Origin: Saprospiraceae bacterium
Lineage (GTDB): Bacteria; Bacteroidota; Bacteroidia; Chitinophagales; Saprospiraceae
DNA length: 11,694 nt
Assembly: GCA_020528935.1 (NCBI GenBank)
Contig: JAJDFU010000261.1
Location: 1 to 11,694 of the forward strand
Direction of reading: 5' to 3'
Below, piece by piece: positions 6,111 to 11,694 of the stretch (its first letter is position 1; each line of letters starts with the position of its first letter). The notes under the pieces are model-generated. The model was not told the DNA's origin, did not search any database, and saw nothing but the letters and a program-made list of their open reading frames with translations. The translations under genes were made by a program, and so were the position numbers.

Positions 6111-6638
6111 TCAGGCTTCGTCGGCCGGCGCTGCGGATTGAGATCCTTCCTTTTTGGGCTTGGCAAAGAGAAAAGGCAGCATGATGAACAGCCCCAGCAT
6201 GATGCTCATGTCGGCCACGTTGAAGATGCCGGTGCGCAGGCTGCCAATGCCCATGTTCATGAAGTCCACCACGCTGCCTTCGAGGATGCGGTCGTAAATA
6301 TTGCTCAGGCCACCGGCCAGTATGAAGGAAAAGGCAATGACGTGGGGGCGCAGCAACTCCTTGTGAAAGAGGGTGTAGCCCAGTAGCCCCAGCAAGAGCA
6401 GGGCAGGCAGTAAGGTGAGCAGCCATTGGCGCAGGCCTTCCGGCAGGCTGGAGCCCAGGCTGAGAAAAGCGCCGGTATTTTCCACGTACAGCAGGCGGAA
6501 CATATCGTTGAAATAGCTGCGAATGGGCTCTCCGTAGAGCTCTTCGGTGGCACAGATCTTGGTCCAACGGTCCAGGCCGATGCTCACCAGCAGTATGGGC
6601 AGGATGATCGGCAGTCGTTGTCCGGCGGTTTTCATCAT
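6111..6638 (-). CDS. lspA: Lipoprotein signal peptidase (signal peptidase II)
   Basis: LspA is the inner-membrane aspartyl protease that removes signal peptides from prolipoproteins after lipidation. The 175-residue protein has four hydrophobic segments (about 8-22, 70-90, 98-112 and 138-158). Conserved motifs are the Asp of LDRWTK (23), VENTGAFLSLG (52-62), GGLSNIYDR (catalytic Asp116) and FNVADMSIMLG (catalytic Asp143). The C-terminus is a short charged, Ala-rich tail. The start is ATG at 6638 or the next codon at 6635. The ATG at 6638 overlaps the guaD stop by one base, which indicates translational coupling. At least two genes in this window encode lipoproteins that would need this enzyme. 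Confidence 0.95.
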   Translation of the reverse strand: MMKTAGQRLPIILPILLVSIGLDRWTKICATEELYGEPIRSYFNDMFRLLYVENTGAFLSLGSSLPEGLRQWLLTLLPALLLLGLLGYTLFHKELLRPHVIAFSFILAGGLSNIYDRILEGSVVDFMNMGIGSLRTGIFNVADMSIMLGLFIMLPFLFAKPKKEGSQSAAPADEA

Positions 6639-7108
6639 CAGTAGTGGATTTTATCCGGTTTGCGGCGATATTCTTCAAAAGCCAACAAGGCTTCTTCGCG
6701 CAGGGTTTGCGCGCTGGGTATACGCCATTCCGCAGGCGGCAGCTGTATTTGCTCGTAGATGTGGGCATCGTCGAAGTCGATAGCTGCCGCATCGGAGCGC
6801 GTACAGGCGTATACCAGCCGGTCCGGCCGCGCCCAGAAGATGGCCCCCAGGCACATGGGGCAGGGTTCGCAAGAGGTGTAAATGGTGCAGCCGGTGAGCT
6901 GAAAGTGGTTGAGGTGCCGGCAAGCCTCCCGTATAGCTACCATCTCGGCATGGGCGGTAGGGTCCCGGTCGGCCAGCACGCGATTGCAACCCCGGCCGAT
7001 GATGTGGCCGCCCCGGACGACGACGGATCCGAACGGACCGCCCGCCCCGCTGCGCATACCTTCAAAGGCCAGGGCGATGGCTCGCCGCATGAAATCTTGA
7101 TCGCTCAT
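6638..7108 (-). CDS. guaD: Guanine deaminase, CDA-superfamily type
   Basis: A zinc enzyme of the cytidine-deaminase fold, most like Bacillus-type guanine deaminase, which converts guanine to xanthine in purine salvage. From the ATG at 7108 it has 156 residues, the same as I recall for B. subtilis GuaD. The zinc/catalytic residues fall at His53-Ala-Glu55 (in DPTAHAEMVAIREAC) and Cys83/Cys86 (in TSCEPCPMCLGAIFWARP). The guanine-deaminase-like C-terminal region with FDDAHIYEQI (112-121) and a terminal Tyr favours GuaD over the tRNA adenosine deaminase TadA. The longer open frame up to 7180 was rejected because it crosses the palindromic spacer. It is the first gene of guaD-lspA-VOC. TadA-like or another nucleobase specificity remains possible. 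Confidence 0.88.
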   Translation of the reverse strand: MSDQDFMRRAIALAFEGMRSGAGGPFGSVVVRGGHIIGRGCNRVLADRDPTAHAEMVAIREACRHLNHFQLTGCTIYTSCEPCPMCLGAIFWARPDRLVYACTRSDAAAIDFDDAHIYEQIQLPPAEWRIPSAQTLREEALLAFEEYRRKPDKIHY

Positions 7109-7121
7109 AGATGCCGGGCGG

Positions 7122-7146
7122 CAAGATAGCCAAAATTGGTATCTTG
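7122..7146. promoter_or_regulatory. Divergent promoter/operator palindrome between guaD and the DUF819 gene
   Basis: An inverted repeat. The left arm is CAAGATA (7122-7128) then CCAA (7130-7133); the right arm is TTGG (7136-7139) then TATCTTG (7140-7146), with a single extra G in the left arm and AA at the centre. The outward-facing TATCTTG boxes resemble -7 elements on each strand, one toward guaD (ATG 7108) and one toward DUF819 (ATG 7175). It could be a bidirectional promoter, a repressor site or both. Confidence 0.45.
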
Positions 7147-7174
7147 CCCGCCGTCCGGAAACCAAGCCCGATCC

Positions 7175-8560
7175 ATGCAACCTGTTTTTACCAACGACGC
7201 CGTTGTGCTGGGCCTGCTGCTGTTGGTGCTTGCCCTCATCTTTGCGACAGCCGCCAGCCCATCCCGGTTTTGGAAATCGTTTTACACTTACATACCGCCG
7301 CTGCTACTCTGTTATTTTCTGCCGGCCCTGCTCCACTGGCCGCTGGGGCTCATTGCCCCGGAGTGGTACGATCCCGGCCTGCTCGACTACCTGCGCGAAC
7401 GCGGCCTTTCCCTGCCGCCCGGAGCTTCCGTGGCCGAAGTAGAAGCCTTCCTGGAGGCCAGCGGCATACCTAAGGAAGCTGTGGCCGGCTTTAAACACAA
7501 ATCGCAACTCTACTTTGTGGCCTCGCGCTACCTGCTGCCGGCATCCCTCATCCTGCTCACCCTCAGCATCGACTTCAAAGGCATCCTCCGCCTGGGGCCC
7601 AAAGCCCTCGTCATGTTCTTCACCGCTACCGTGGGCATCATGATCGGCGGGCCGGTGGCGCTGTTCGTCATCAGCCGCTATGCCCCCGATCTGCTCGCTG
7701 CCTCCACGGACGAGGTGTGGCGCGGCCTCAGCACGGTAGCCGGCAGCTGGATCGGCGGTGGCGCCAACCAGACGGCCATGAAGGAGATCTTCAATGTGGG
7801 CGACAACCTCTTTGCCTCCATGATCGTGGTGGACGTAGTGGTAGCCAATATCTGGATGGGCTTTCTGCTGTACGGCGCCAGCATATCCGATCGCCTGGAC
7901 CGCACCCTCAAGGCCGACAATTCCGCCATCGAAGACCTCAAGCAGCGGGTCAGGGATTTTCAGGACAAAGTGGCGCGGATCCCCACTACCACGGATGTGT
8001 TTGTCATGCTTGCGGTAGGCTTCGGCGGCACGGCCCTGGCTCACTGGGGCTCGGATGTGATCGTACCGGCCCTGGGGCGCTTCCGCGAAGGCCTGGAAGC
8101 CGCCCGCCTCAATTCGCTGCTTTCCGGCTTCTTTTGGCTCATCGTGGTGGCCACTACCCTGGGGCTGACCCTGTCCTTTACCCGGGCCCGCCAGCTGGAA
8201 GGCGTTGGAGCAAGCCGCTGGGGCAGTGTGTTTATCTACATTCTGGTGGCCACCATCGGCATGAAGATGAACCTCGGCGAGGTGTACAAGAACCTGGGGC
8301 TCTTTGCCGTGGGCTTGCTGTGGATGTTGATCCACGTCTTATTGCTGTTGGTAATGGCCTTCCTCATTCGGGCGCCTTTCTTTTTCGTGGCCGTAGGCTC
8401 CCAGGCCAATGTGGGCGGTGCGGCCTCCGCACCTATTGTGGCCTCGGCTTTCAGCCCCGCCCTGGCTCCGGTAGGGGTCCTCATGGCCGTGTTGGGGTAT
8501 GCCCTCGGTACTTACGGCGCCCTCATTTGTGCTTTCCTGATGCAAGGGGTGGTGACCTAA
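7175..8560 (+). CDS. DUF819 (YjcL-like) multi-pass membrane protein
   Basis: A protein of 461 residues of the DUF819 family, integral membrane proteins of unknown function that resemble transporters. Hydrophobic segments occur throughout, for example 9-25 (VVLGLLLLVLALIFATA), about 36-55, 125-140, 150-172, 375-395 and 425-455. A soluble loop lies at about 65-115. Family signatures are GSWIGGGANQTAMKEIF in the middle and, near the C-terminus, SQANVGGAASAPIVASAF followed by PVGVLMAVLGYALGTYGA. The two Gly-rich motifs may form a substrate path, but this is inference. The ATG at 7175 directly precedes the first membrane segment. It is divergent from guaD across a palindromic spacer and stands alone on the plus strand, with YceI 169 bp downstream. 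Confidence 0.88.
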   Translation: MQPVFTNDAVVLGLLLLVLALIFATAASPSRFWKSFYTYIPPLLLCYFLPALLHWPLGLIAPEWYDPGLLDYLRERGLSLPPGASVAEVEAFLEASGIPKEAVAGFKHKSQLYFVASRYLLPASLILLTLSIDFKGILRLGPKALVMFFTATVGIMIGGPVALFVISRYAPDLLAASTDEVWRGLSTVAGSWIGGGANQTAMKEIFNVGDNLFASMIVVDVVVANIWMGFLLYGASISDRLDRTLKADNSAIEDLKQRVRDFQDKVARIPTTTDVFVMLAVGFGGTALAHWGSDVIVPALGRFREGLEAARLNSLLSGFFWLIVVATTLGLTLSFTRARQLEGVGASRWGSVFIYILVATIGMKMNLGEVYKNLGLFAVGLLWMLIHVLLLLVMAFLIRAPFFFVAVGSQANVGGAASAPIVASAFSPALAPVGVLMAVLGYALGTYGALICAFLMQGVVT

Positions 8561-8647
8561 GCGAGCGTTTCCAACCCCTTTGGCAGCTGTATTCGGGGAA
8601 CGGGGCCTGAAAAGTTTTCCTGCCGCCGGACTATGGGATGAACCTTT

Positions 8648-8672
8648 TCTGATGTATAGACATCTGATGTAT
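8648..8672 (+). promoter_or_regulatory. Direct repeat upstream of the YceI gene
   Basis: The 10-mer TCTGATGTAT occurs at 8648-8657 and 8663-8672 (15-bp period). The first copy also forms a small inverted repeat, GATGT-ATAG-ACATC (8651-8664). The site lies 57 bases upstream of the YceI start in an otherwise featureless 169-bp spacer and is a candidate operator. No clear TAnnTTTG box is seen in this spacer. Confidence 0.3.
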
Positions 8673-8729
8673 GAATGGCCTGTTGGGCCGGTGTCTCTTA
8701 TTCAAAAATACCTACAAACCAAAGCTATC

Positions 8730-9269
8730 ATGTCAGCAAGTACGCGCACCAAATGGGAGATTGATCCCATGCATTCCGAGATCCAGTTTAAGGTCAAGCA
8801 CCTGGTGATCTCCACCGTAACCGGCAAGTTCAATTCCTTTGAAGGCTCCTTTGAAATGGAGGACCAGGATCTGAGCACAGCGGAGGCCAGCTTTTCCATC
8901 GACATTGATTCCATCTCTACCGGGGTTCCCGACCGGGACAACCACTTGAAATCCGATGATTTTTTCAATGCGGAGAAGTATCCCAAAATGACCTTTCGCA
9001 GCACGGAAGTGGAAAAAATGGATGACGATCACTACAAGCTCAAAGGGGATCTGACCATCCGCGATATCACCAAGCCGGTTGAACTGGAGGTAGAAAAAGG
9101 GGGCATTGTTCAGGATCCCTACGGCAACACCAAGGCGGGATTTGAAGTTACGGGCAAGATCAACCGCAAGGAATTCGGCCTCAAGTGGGATGCTGTCACC
9201 GAAGCCGGCTCCGTAGTGGTAGGCGATGAGGTCAGGCTGGAGCTCAACGTGCAGTTTGCCAGACAATAG
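8730..9269 (+). CDS. YceI family lipocalin-like protein
   Basis: A protein of 179 residues of the YceI family, a lipocalin-like beta barrel that binds isoprenoid or other amphiphilic ligands in characterised members. Typical features are WEIDPMHSEIQFKVKHLVIS near the N-terminus, FEGSFEMEDQDLSTAEASFS, the DRDNHLKSDDFFNAEKYPKM signature (about 72-91), LKGDLTIRDITKPVELEVE and the C-terminal VVVGDEVRLELNVQF. The start at 8730 gives the usual family length and no signal peptide, so this is probably a cytoplasmic member, although many relatives are periplasmic. The in-frame upstream extension (to 8580) is not family-like. It is convergent with the GH113-like gene downstream. Confidence 0.92.
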   Translation: MSASTRTKWEIDPMHSEIQFKVKHLVISTVTGKFNSFEGSFEMEDQDLSTAEASFSIDIDSISTGVPDRDNHLKSDDFFNAEKYPKMTFRSTEVEKMDDDHYKLKGDLTIRDITKPVELEVEKGGIVQDPYGNTKAGFEVTGKINRKEFGLKWDAVTEAGSVVVGDEVRLELNVQFARQ

Positions 9270-9381
9270 CGGAGGTACAGGTGGTGCGTTGGCGTCGGTC
9301 GCCGGTTTTTCCCGCCGGCAGCCTGATGCAGCGCTTCTCCCGCATCCTTGAGCCAATAGATCCGGTGCGCAACATCAGTAC

Positions 9382-10431
9382 CTAGCGCTTGTACCATTTC
9401 TTCACCACTGCTTCCCCCAGCTTGCCCTGAGGGGTGTAGTCTTTGGCGGGGTAGCCTTCGTGTCCGCGCATATTGGGGAACCACTTCCACAGGAAGCCGC
9501 CGGCCCACCAGCTTTCGGAATCAAAGGTCTGGTACAGGGCCATCAGGGCATTGGCCTGAGCCTGCTCATTGATGGGTATTTGATCCAGGCGGGCTTCCAG
9601 CTCCCAGGTATTCCAGGCGCAGCCATCCACGCTGAGGTAGCCGTATTCGGTAAACAAAACGGGCTTTTCCTGGCGGGCGGCAAAGCGGGACAATTGGTCG
9701 CGGTAGGGGATCCAGGTTTCAAGCAGGGTCTCGACCGCCGGGGTGGGCTCGTCGAGCAGGGGGAAATAGGCATCCACGCCGAAGTCGTCCAGTTCCTGCC
9801 CAAAGGGTACCTGCCCGGACTCGTTCCAGTTGGCGGCGTAGGTGAGAGGGCCGTTGTAGCGCTCGCGGATCTTTCGGATGAGGTCTTTCCAGAACCCGGG
9901 GCGCTGGCGGGAGGAGGTCTTGAATTCCGTGCCGATGCAAAACATATGGGCCCCTTGCTCCTGAGCGATCCCGGCCAGGGGGAGGATATAGGATTCGTAG
10001 TCGCGCTCCCAGGCCTGCCATTCGGCTTCGGTATCGAAATCAATGGCACCGGGCCAGCTTCGGGGCACATACACCTGGGGTTTGAGCAGGACCTTCAGCC
10101 CGTGTCGCTTGGCCAGGGCGATGGTTTCGCGGGCGCCTTCCCGGCTTTCGCCCCACCACTGCCAGCGCAGTCCATCGAAGTGCACACGGGCCTCGCCCGG
10201 CCGGGAATAGGCATAGGGGATGACGGCGATCCATTCGGCGCCGACGCGCTCCACGGCCGGCATGGGGTTTTGGGCAAAGGGCTCGGGCGGAGCCACGAAG
10301 TTGAGTCCGTGGATGCGCTCCGGAGCAGCGGGGGCGGCCGCGCTGGCGCTCAGCCGGGCCTGATCGCATTGCAGCAGCAGGGCCAGGCTGCACCATCCGG
10401 ACAACAGCAAAAGGGAAGCGCTCGCTTTCAT
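9382..10431 (-). CDS. GH113-like secreted glycoside hydrolase
   Basis: A protein of 349 residues with an N-terminal hydrophobic signal (about 1-22) and a low-complexity Ala/Pro linker (28-37). A TIM-barrel domain follows that resembles glycoside hydrolase family 113, known for beta-mannanases. Likely catalytic pair: Glu169 in CIGTEFKTS (acid/base) and Glu262 in LFTEYGY (nucleophile). Other features are VLLKPQVYVP (114-123), TYAANWNE (197-204), VDAYFPL (219-225) and GGFLWKWFPN (311-320). The Cys22 context LLLQC is a poor lipobox, so ordinary secretion is as likely as lipidation. Its ATG overlaps the M23 peptidase stop by 4 bp, so the two are translationally coupled. Sugar specificity cannot be read from the sequence. 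Confidence 0.83.
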   Translation of the reverse strand: MKASASLLLLSGWCSLALLLQCDQARLSASAAAPAAPERIHGLNFVAPPEPFAQNPMPAVERVGAEWIAVIPYAYSRPGEARVHFDGLRWQWWGESREGARETIALAKRHGLKVLLKPQVYVPRSWPGAIDFDTEAEWQAWERDYESYILPLAGIAQEQGAHMFCIGTEFKTSSRQRPGFWKDLIRKIRERYNGPLTYAANWNESGQVPFGQELDDFGVDAYFPLLDEPTPAVETLLETWIPYRDQLSRFAARQEKPVLFTEYGYLSVDGCAWNTWELEARLDQIPINEQAQANALMALYQTFDSESWWAGGFLWKWFPNMRGHEGYPAKDYTPQGKLGEAVVKKWYKR

Positions 10432-11081
10432 GGCCAGGCCAATATGCTGGGATCCGGACAGTTTTGCAAGTAGCGTTTGGCTTCTTCGGGAGCCGCCACA
10501 CCGGGATAGTCACCCCGCATACCCTCCAGGTCGCGAATGAGCTGCACGTGCAGGTGGGGCACCCAACCTCCGTTTTCTTCCGGTTTGCCCAGGCGGCAGA
10601 AGACCTGCCCGGCGGCCAGTACCTGACCCGGCCGGTTTTTCGACAGGTCGGCCCGGCTCAGGTGGCCGTACAGGCTGTAGAGCGGCCCCTCCGGCCCGTC
10701 GTGCTCCACAATTACGGTAGCGCCGTAGTCGAGCGGGGCGTCGTTGTAGGCCAGGCTGTGCACCCGGCCGGGTAGAGGAGCGTATACGGGGGTGCCGGCC
10801 GGAGCCCAAAGGTCCACGCCCAGGTGGATGCTGCGCCTGCCGTCGTAGTGCGGGCTGGATTCGTACAAGCTGCGGTTTTCGGCATAGCCGCCCACAGCGA
10901 CGCGGGCGCCGGCACGGTGCAACACCTGCTGCAGGTAAGCTTCCAGGCCGGCGTAGGTGGACGTGTCGTAGGCTTGCAGGGGCGTGTGGGCCCGGTCCAG
11001 GGAAATGCGGCAGTAGGCATCGGGCGGAAGGTCGCGCCCCAGCAAGGGAAAGCGCCGGTTCAGGTAAGTGTGCAGCTCCAT
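10428..11081 (-). CDS. M23 (LytM-type) metallopeptidase-like protein without a signal peptide
   Basis: A protein of 217 residues with a peptidase family M23 domain (about 75-185). The zinc ligands are expected at His86 and Asp90 (HLGVDLWAPAGTPVYAP) and His178 (in PHLHVQ), with His140 (YGHLS) and His176 as catalytic residues, so the active site is complete. M23 enzymes cut peptidoglycan cross-bridges. The N-terminal 70 residues have no recognisable domain and no signal peptide or membrane segment, which is odd for a cell-wall enzyme. Related stand-alone or aminotransferase-fused M23 domains occur in Bacteroidota, and the substrate may not be peptidoglycan. It is the first gene of a two-gene unit with the GH113-like enzyme (4-bp overlap). 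Confidence 0.87.
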   Translation of the reverse strand: MELHTYLNRRFPLLGRDLPPDAYCRISLDRAHTPLQAYDTSTYAGLEAYLQQVLHRAGARVAVGGYAENRSLYESSPHYDGRRSIHLGVDLWAPAGTPVYAPLPGRVHSLAYNDAPLDYGATVIVEHDGPEGPLYSLYGHLSRADLSKNRPGQVLAAGQVFCRLGKPEENGGWVPHLHVQLIRDLEGMRGDYPGVAAPEEAKRYLQNCPDPSILAWP

Positions 11082-11106
11082 CGTGTATGCTTCATCAGTT
11101 CCGGCA

Positions 11107-11114
11107 CAAAGCTA
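11107..11114 (-). promoter_or_regulatory. -7 promoter box for the M23-GH113 unit
   Basis: The minus strand reads TAGCTTTG, a full TAnnTTTG match, 25 bases upstream of the M23 ATG. No TTTG or TTG is seen at the expected -33 spacing. Confidence 0.4.
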
Positions 11115-11129
11115 GGGGAAATAAGGCCA

Positions 11130-11240
11130 TTGGGAAATCCGCAAAAAACGAGTACAGTCTCCTGTTTATTTTTTAAATTTTATCGCTAAAGGCTCAAAAA
11201 ATTGAAATTCAACTAAATTTTATTTCTATTGAATAAAAAA
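11130..11240. other. AT-rich intergenic block upstream of the RNA promoter
   Basis: This stretch is strongly AT-rich compared with the surrounding GC-rich genes and has no open frame of interest. TAAATTTTAT occurs at 11174-11183 and 11214-11223, exactly 40 bases apart, about four helical turns. It probably acts as an UP-like activating or protein-binding region for the promoter at 11241-11272. Confidence 0.4.
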
Positions 11241-11272
11241 TTTGCAAAAAAACGGAGAGTGCCTCATATTTG
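11241..11272 (+). promoter_or_regulatory. Bacteroidota promoter of the tRNA-like RNA
   Basis: A TTTG at 11241-11244 (-33 element) is followed after 20 bases by CATATTTG at 11265-11272, one mismatch from TAnnTTTG. With the AT-rich upstream block this is the best complete promoter in the window. It predicts a start at about 11277, right at the base of the first hairpin of the RNA. Confidence 0.55.
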
Positions 11273-11314
11273 TACTGTCCGCGCGATCAACGGATAGCGC
11301 AAATGGACAAAACA

Positions 11315-11443
11315 CTGTGAGGTGATGAAATAGGCAGCCATGCCCTCCTGTCTCGAGGGTGGGGATTCCGGCATAAATCGCATGAACACCTGTACCATGG
11401 TCAGACTAACCGCCCCTTGAAGGTTCGAATCCTTCCCTCACAG
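11315..11443 (+). ncRNA. tRNA-like domain with greatly enlarged variable region
   Basis: The cloverleaf reads as follows. The acceptor stem CTGTGAGG (11315-11322) pairs with CCTCACAG (11436-11443), 8 perfect pairs, or 7 pairs plus discriminator G. D stem: ATG (11325-11327) with CAT (11339-11341), around an 11-nt loop containing GG. Anticodon-like stem: CCCTC (11343-11347) with GAGGG (11355-11359), and a 7-nt loop CTGTCTC. T stem: GAAGG (11419-11423) with CCTTC (11431-11435), and the canonical T loop TTCGAAT. CCA is not encoded, as in many Bacteroidota tRNAs. The D arm looks like a class II (Leu-type) tRNA. The deviations are a variable region of about 59 nt (11360-11418), closed by GGGG/CCCC, and a loop whose formal anticodon GTC (Asp) does not fit a class II body and has U at position 37. 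It is probably not a normal decoding tRNA. Confidence 0.6.
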
Positions 11444-11497
11444 CAATATTCATGGTGCTGCTCCTTCTGAGAGGGAAAGCAAAGCTTTTTTAACCGC

Positions 11498-11532
11498 AAA
11501 AACCGCCCGCATCCGCAGGCGGTTTTTTTTTT
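11498..11532 (+). terminator. Strong intrinsic terminator, usable on both strands
   Basis: Stem AAAAACCGCC (11498-11507) with GGCGGTTTTT (11518-11527) around a 10-nt loop, followed by a run of ten T on the plus strand. The minus strand also ends in five T, so it would stop transcription arriving from either side. It closes the tRNA-like RNA. Confidence 0.85.
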
Positions 11533-11546
11533 GGGGATGAGGAAAA

Positions 11547-11601
11547 GCAGCCCCTCACAGGATGTACAAAATGAACTAGTGAGTGTAAAGCGAGGGGCTG
11601 C
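11547..11601. repeat. Long inverted repeat (10-bp perfect arms, 35-nt loop)
   Basis: GCAGCCCCTC (11547-11556) is complementary to GAGGGGCTGC (11592-11601). Read on the minus strand the hairpin is followed by TTTT. The left arm region contains CCTCACAG and the right arm GGCTGCC, complementary respectively to CTGTGAGG (11315) and GGCAGCC (11333) of the tRNA-like RNA. Confidence 0.6.
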
Positions 11602-11626
11602 CTACTGAACTACCCAGTTGACCCGG

Positions 11627-11652
11627 ATTATTCCCGGGGTACCGTGAATAAT
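11627..11652. repeat. Compact hairpin ATTATTC/GAATAAT
   Basis: A 7-bp stem ATTATTC (11627-11633) with GAATAAT (11646-11652), one mismatch, then CGG/CCG closing a GGTA tetraloop. An alternative small stem CCCGG/CCGGG overlaps its 5' side. Its function is unknown; it may belong to a second structured RNA or a DNA site. Confidence 0.5.
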
Positions 11653-11658
11653 GACGAT

Positions 11659-11683
11659 AAGGGGCTGAAAAACAACCCCTTTT
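11659..11683 (+). terminator. Weak terminator-like hairpin near the right edge
   Basis: AAGGGG (11659-11664) pairs with CCCCTT (11676-11681) around an 11-nt A-rich loop, and the 3' side runs into TTTT (11680-11683) before a G. The T run is short, so this may be just the last member of the hairpin series. Confidence 0.35.
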
Positions 11684-11694
11684 CGGGCCTAATT

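Larger units (their letters stand above)
11277..11532 (+). ncRNA. Predicted structured small RNA with a tRNA-like core (about 255 nt)
   Basis: The limits are set by the promoter at 11241-11272 and the terminator at 11498-11532. From the 5' end it holds a hairpin (TGTCC-GCGC, 11277-11284 region, pairing with GCGC and GGACA ending at 11309), a tRNA-like domain (11315-11443), a hairpin GCT-CCTTC / GAGGG-AA-AGC (11460-11480) followed by six T, and the terminator. No protein frame longer than 26 codons is contained in it. I recognise no standard RNA family: it lacks the hallmarks of tmRNA, RNase P RNA, SRP RNA and 6S RNA. A tRNA-mimicking regulatory RNA is the working idea. Confidence 0.5.

Noticed and set aside
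7304..8335. Minus-strand open frame of 343 codons
   Set aside because: It lies entirely opposite the DUF819 gene and shows only His/Gln/Gly-rich shadow composition.
9270..9381. Terminator between the convergent YceI and GH113-like genes
   Set aside because: Only a short GCCGG/CCGGC pairing with internal T is seen; there is no stem followed by a T run on either strand.
11340..11420. A 26-codon frame (MPSCLEGGDSG...) inside the tRNA-like RNA, as if a tmRNA tag or small protein
   Set aside because: It overlaps the anticodon-like and T-arm pairings, has no recognisable ending like a tmRNA tag, and the domain is far too small for tmRNA. The structure explains the sequence better.
11315..11443. 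Ordinary tRNA-Asp(GTC) or tRNA-Leu
   Set aside because: The formal anticodon GTC sits in a class II-like body, position 37 is U, and the variable region is about 59 nt; group I introns in bacterial tRNA are much larger and lie in the anticodon loop.
11576..11692. Open minus-strand frame entering from the right edge (39 codons, ending TAG)
   Set aside because: Composition is unremarkable, no domain is visible, and the same bases form perfect hairpins; it could be the end of a gene outside the window but I cannot support it.

Overview
The window looks like a chromosomal fragment of a Bacteroidota bacterium, probably of the Saprospiria/Lewinella type, although the lineage cannot be fixed from sequence alone. 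The evidence is a high-GC coding region, starts without convincing Shine-Dalgarno sequences, -7 boxes of the Bacteroidota form TAnnTTTG, a TonB-dependent receptor with an N-terminal carboxypeptidase-regulatory-like domain, and several SPII-type lipoproteins.

Layout. Positions 1-863 (minus) are the 5' part of a TonB-dependent receptor. Its last 190 or so bases at the window edge are almost free of A and look like degraded contig-end sequence. Just upstream on the same strand is a small His-rich exported protein (920-1273). Positions 1399-4709 (minus) form a tight four-gene cluster: a coiled-coil lipoprotein, a purple-acid-phosphatase-like metallophosphoesterase, and two tandem DUF2237 proteins, of which the second is a lipoprotein copy of the first. 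A palindrome-rich spacer (4710-4790) separates this cluster from divergent pdxH (4791-5426). pdxH meets the VOC/glyoxalase gene stop codon to stop codon. The VOC gene is the last of a minus-strand operon guaD-lspA-VOC (7108 to 5427). A second palindromic spacer separates guaD from a divergent DUF819 membrane protein (7175-8560), followed by a YceI-like protein (8730-9269). Positions 9382-11081 (minus) hold an M23 peptidase gene overlapping a GH113-like glycoside hydrolase gene.

The final 613 bases (11082-11694) contain no convincing protein gene and are the most unusual part. An AT-rich block leads to a good Bacteroidota promoter. It is followed by a structured RNA whose core has a tRNA-type acceptor stem, D arm and T arm but a variable region of about 59 nt and a non-standard anticodon loop. 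A strong bidirectional terminator follows, then a run of further hairpins. This could be a new tRNA-mimicking small RNA.

Functionally most genes are housekeeping: B6 cofactor (pdxH), purine salvage (guaD) and lipoprotein maturation (lspA). The remainder are envelope or secreted hydrolases and lipoproteins. Products of the lipoprotein genes here would be substrates of LspA.
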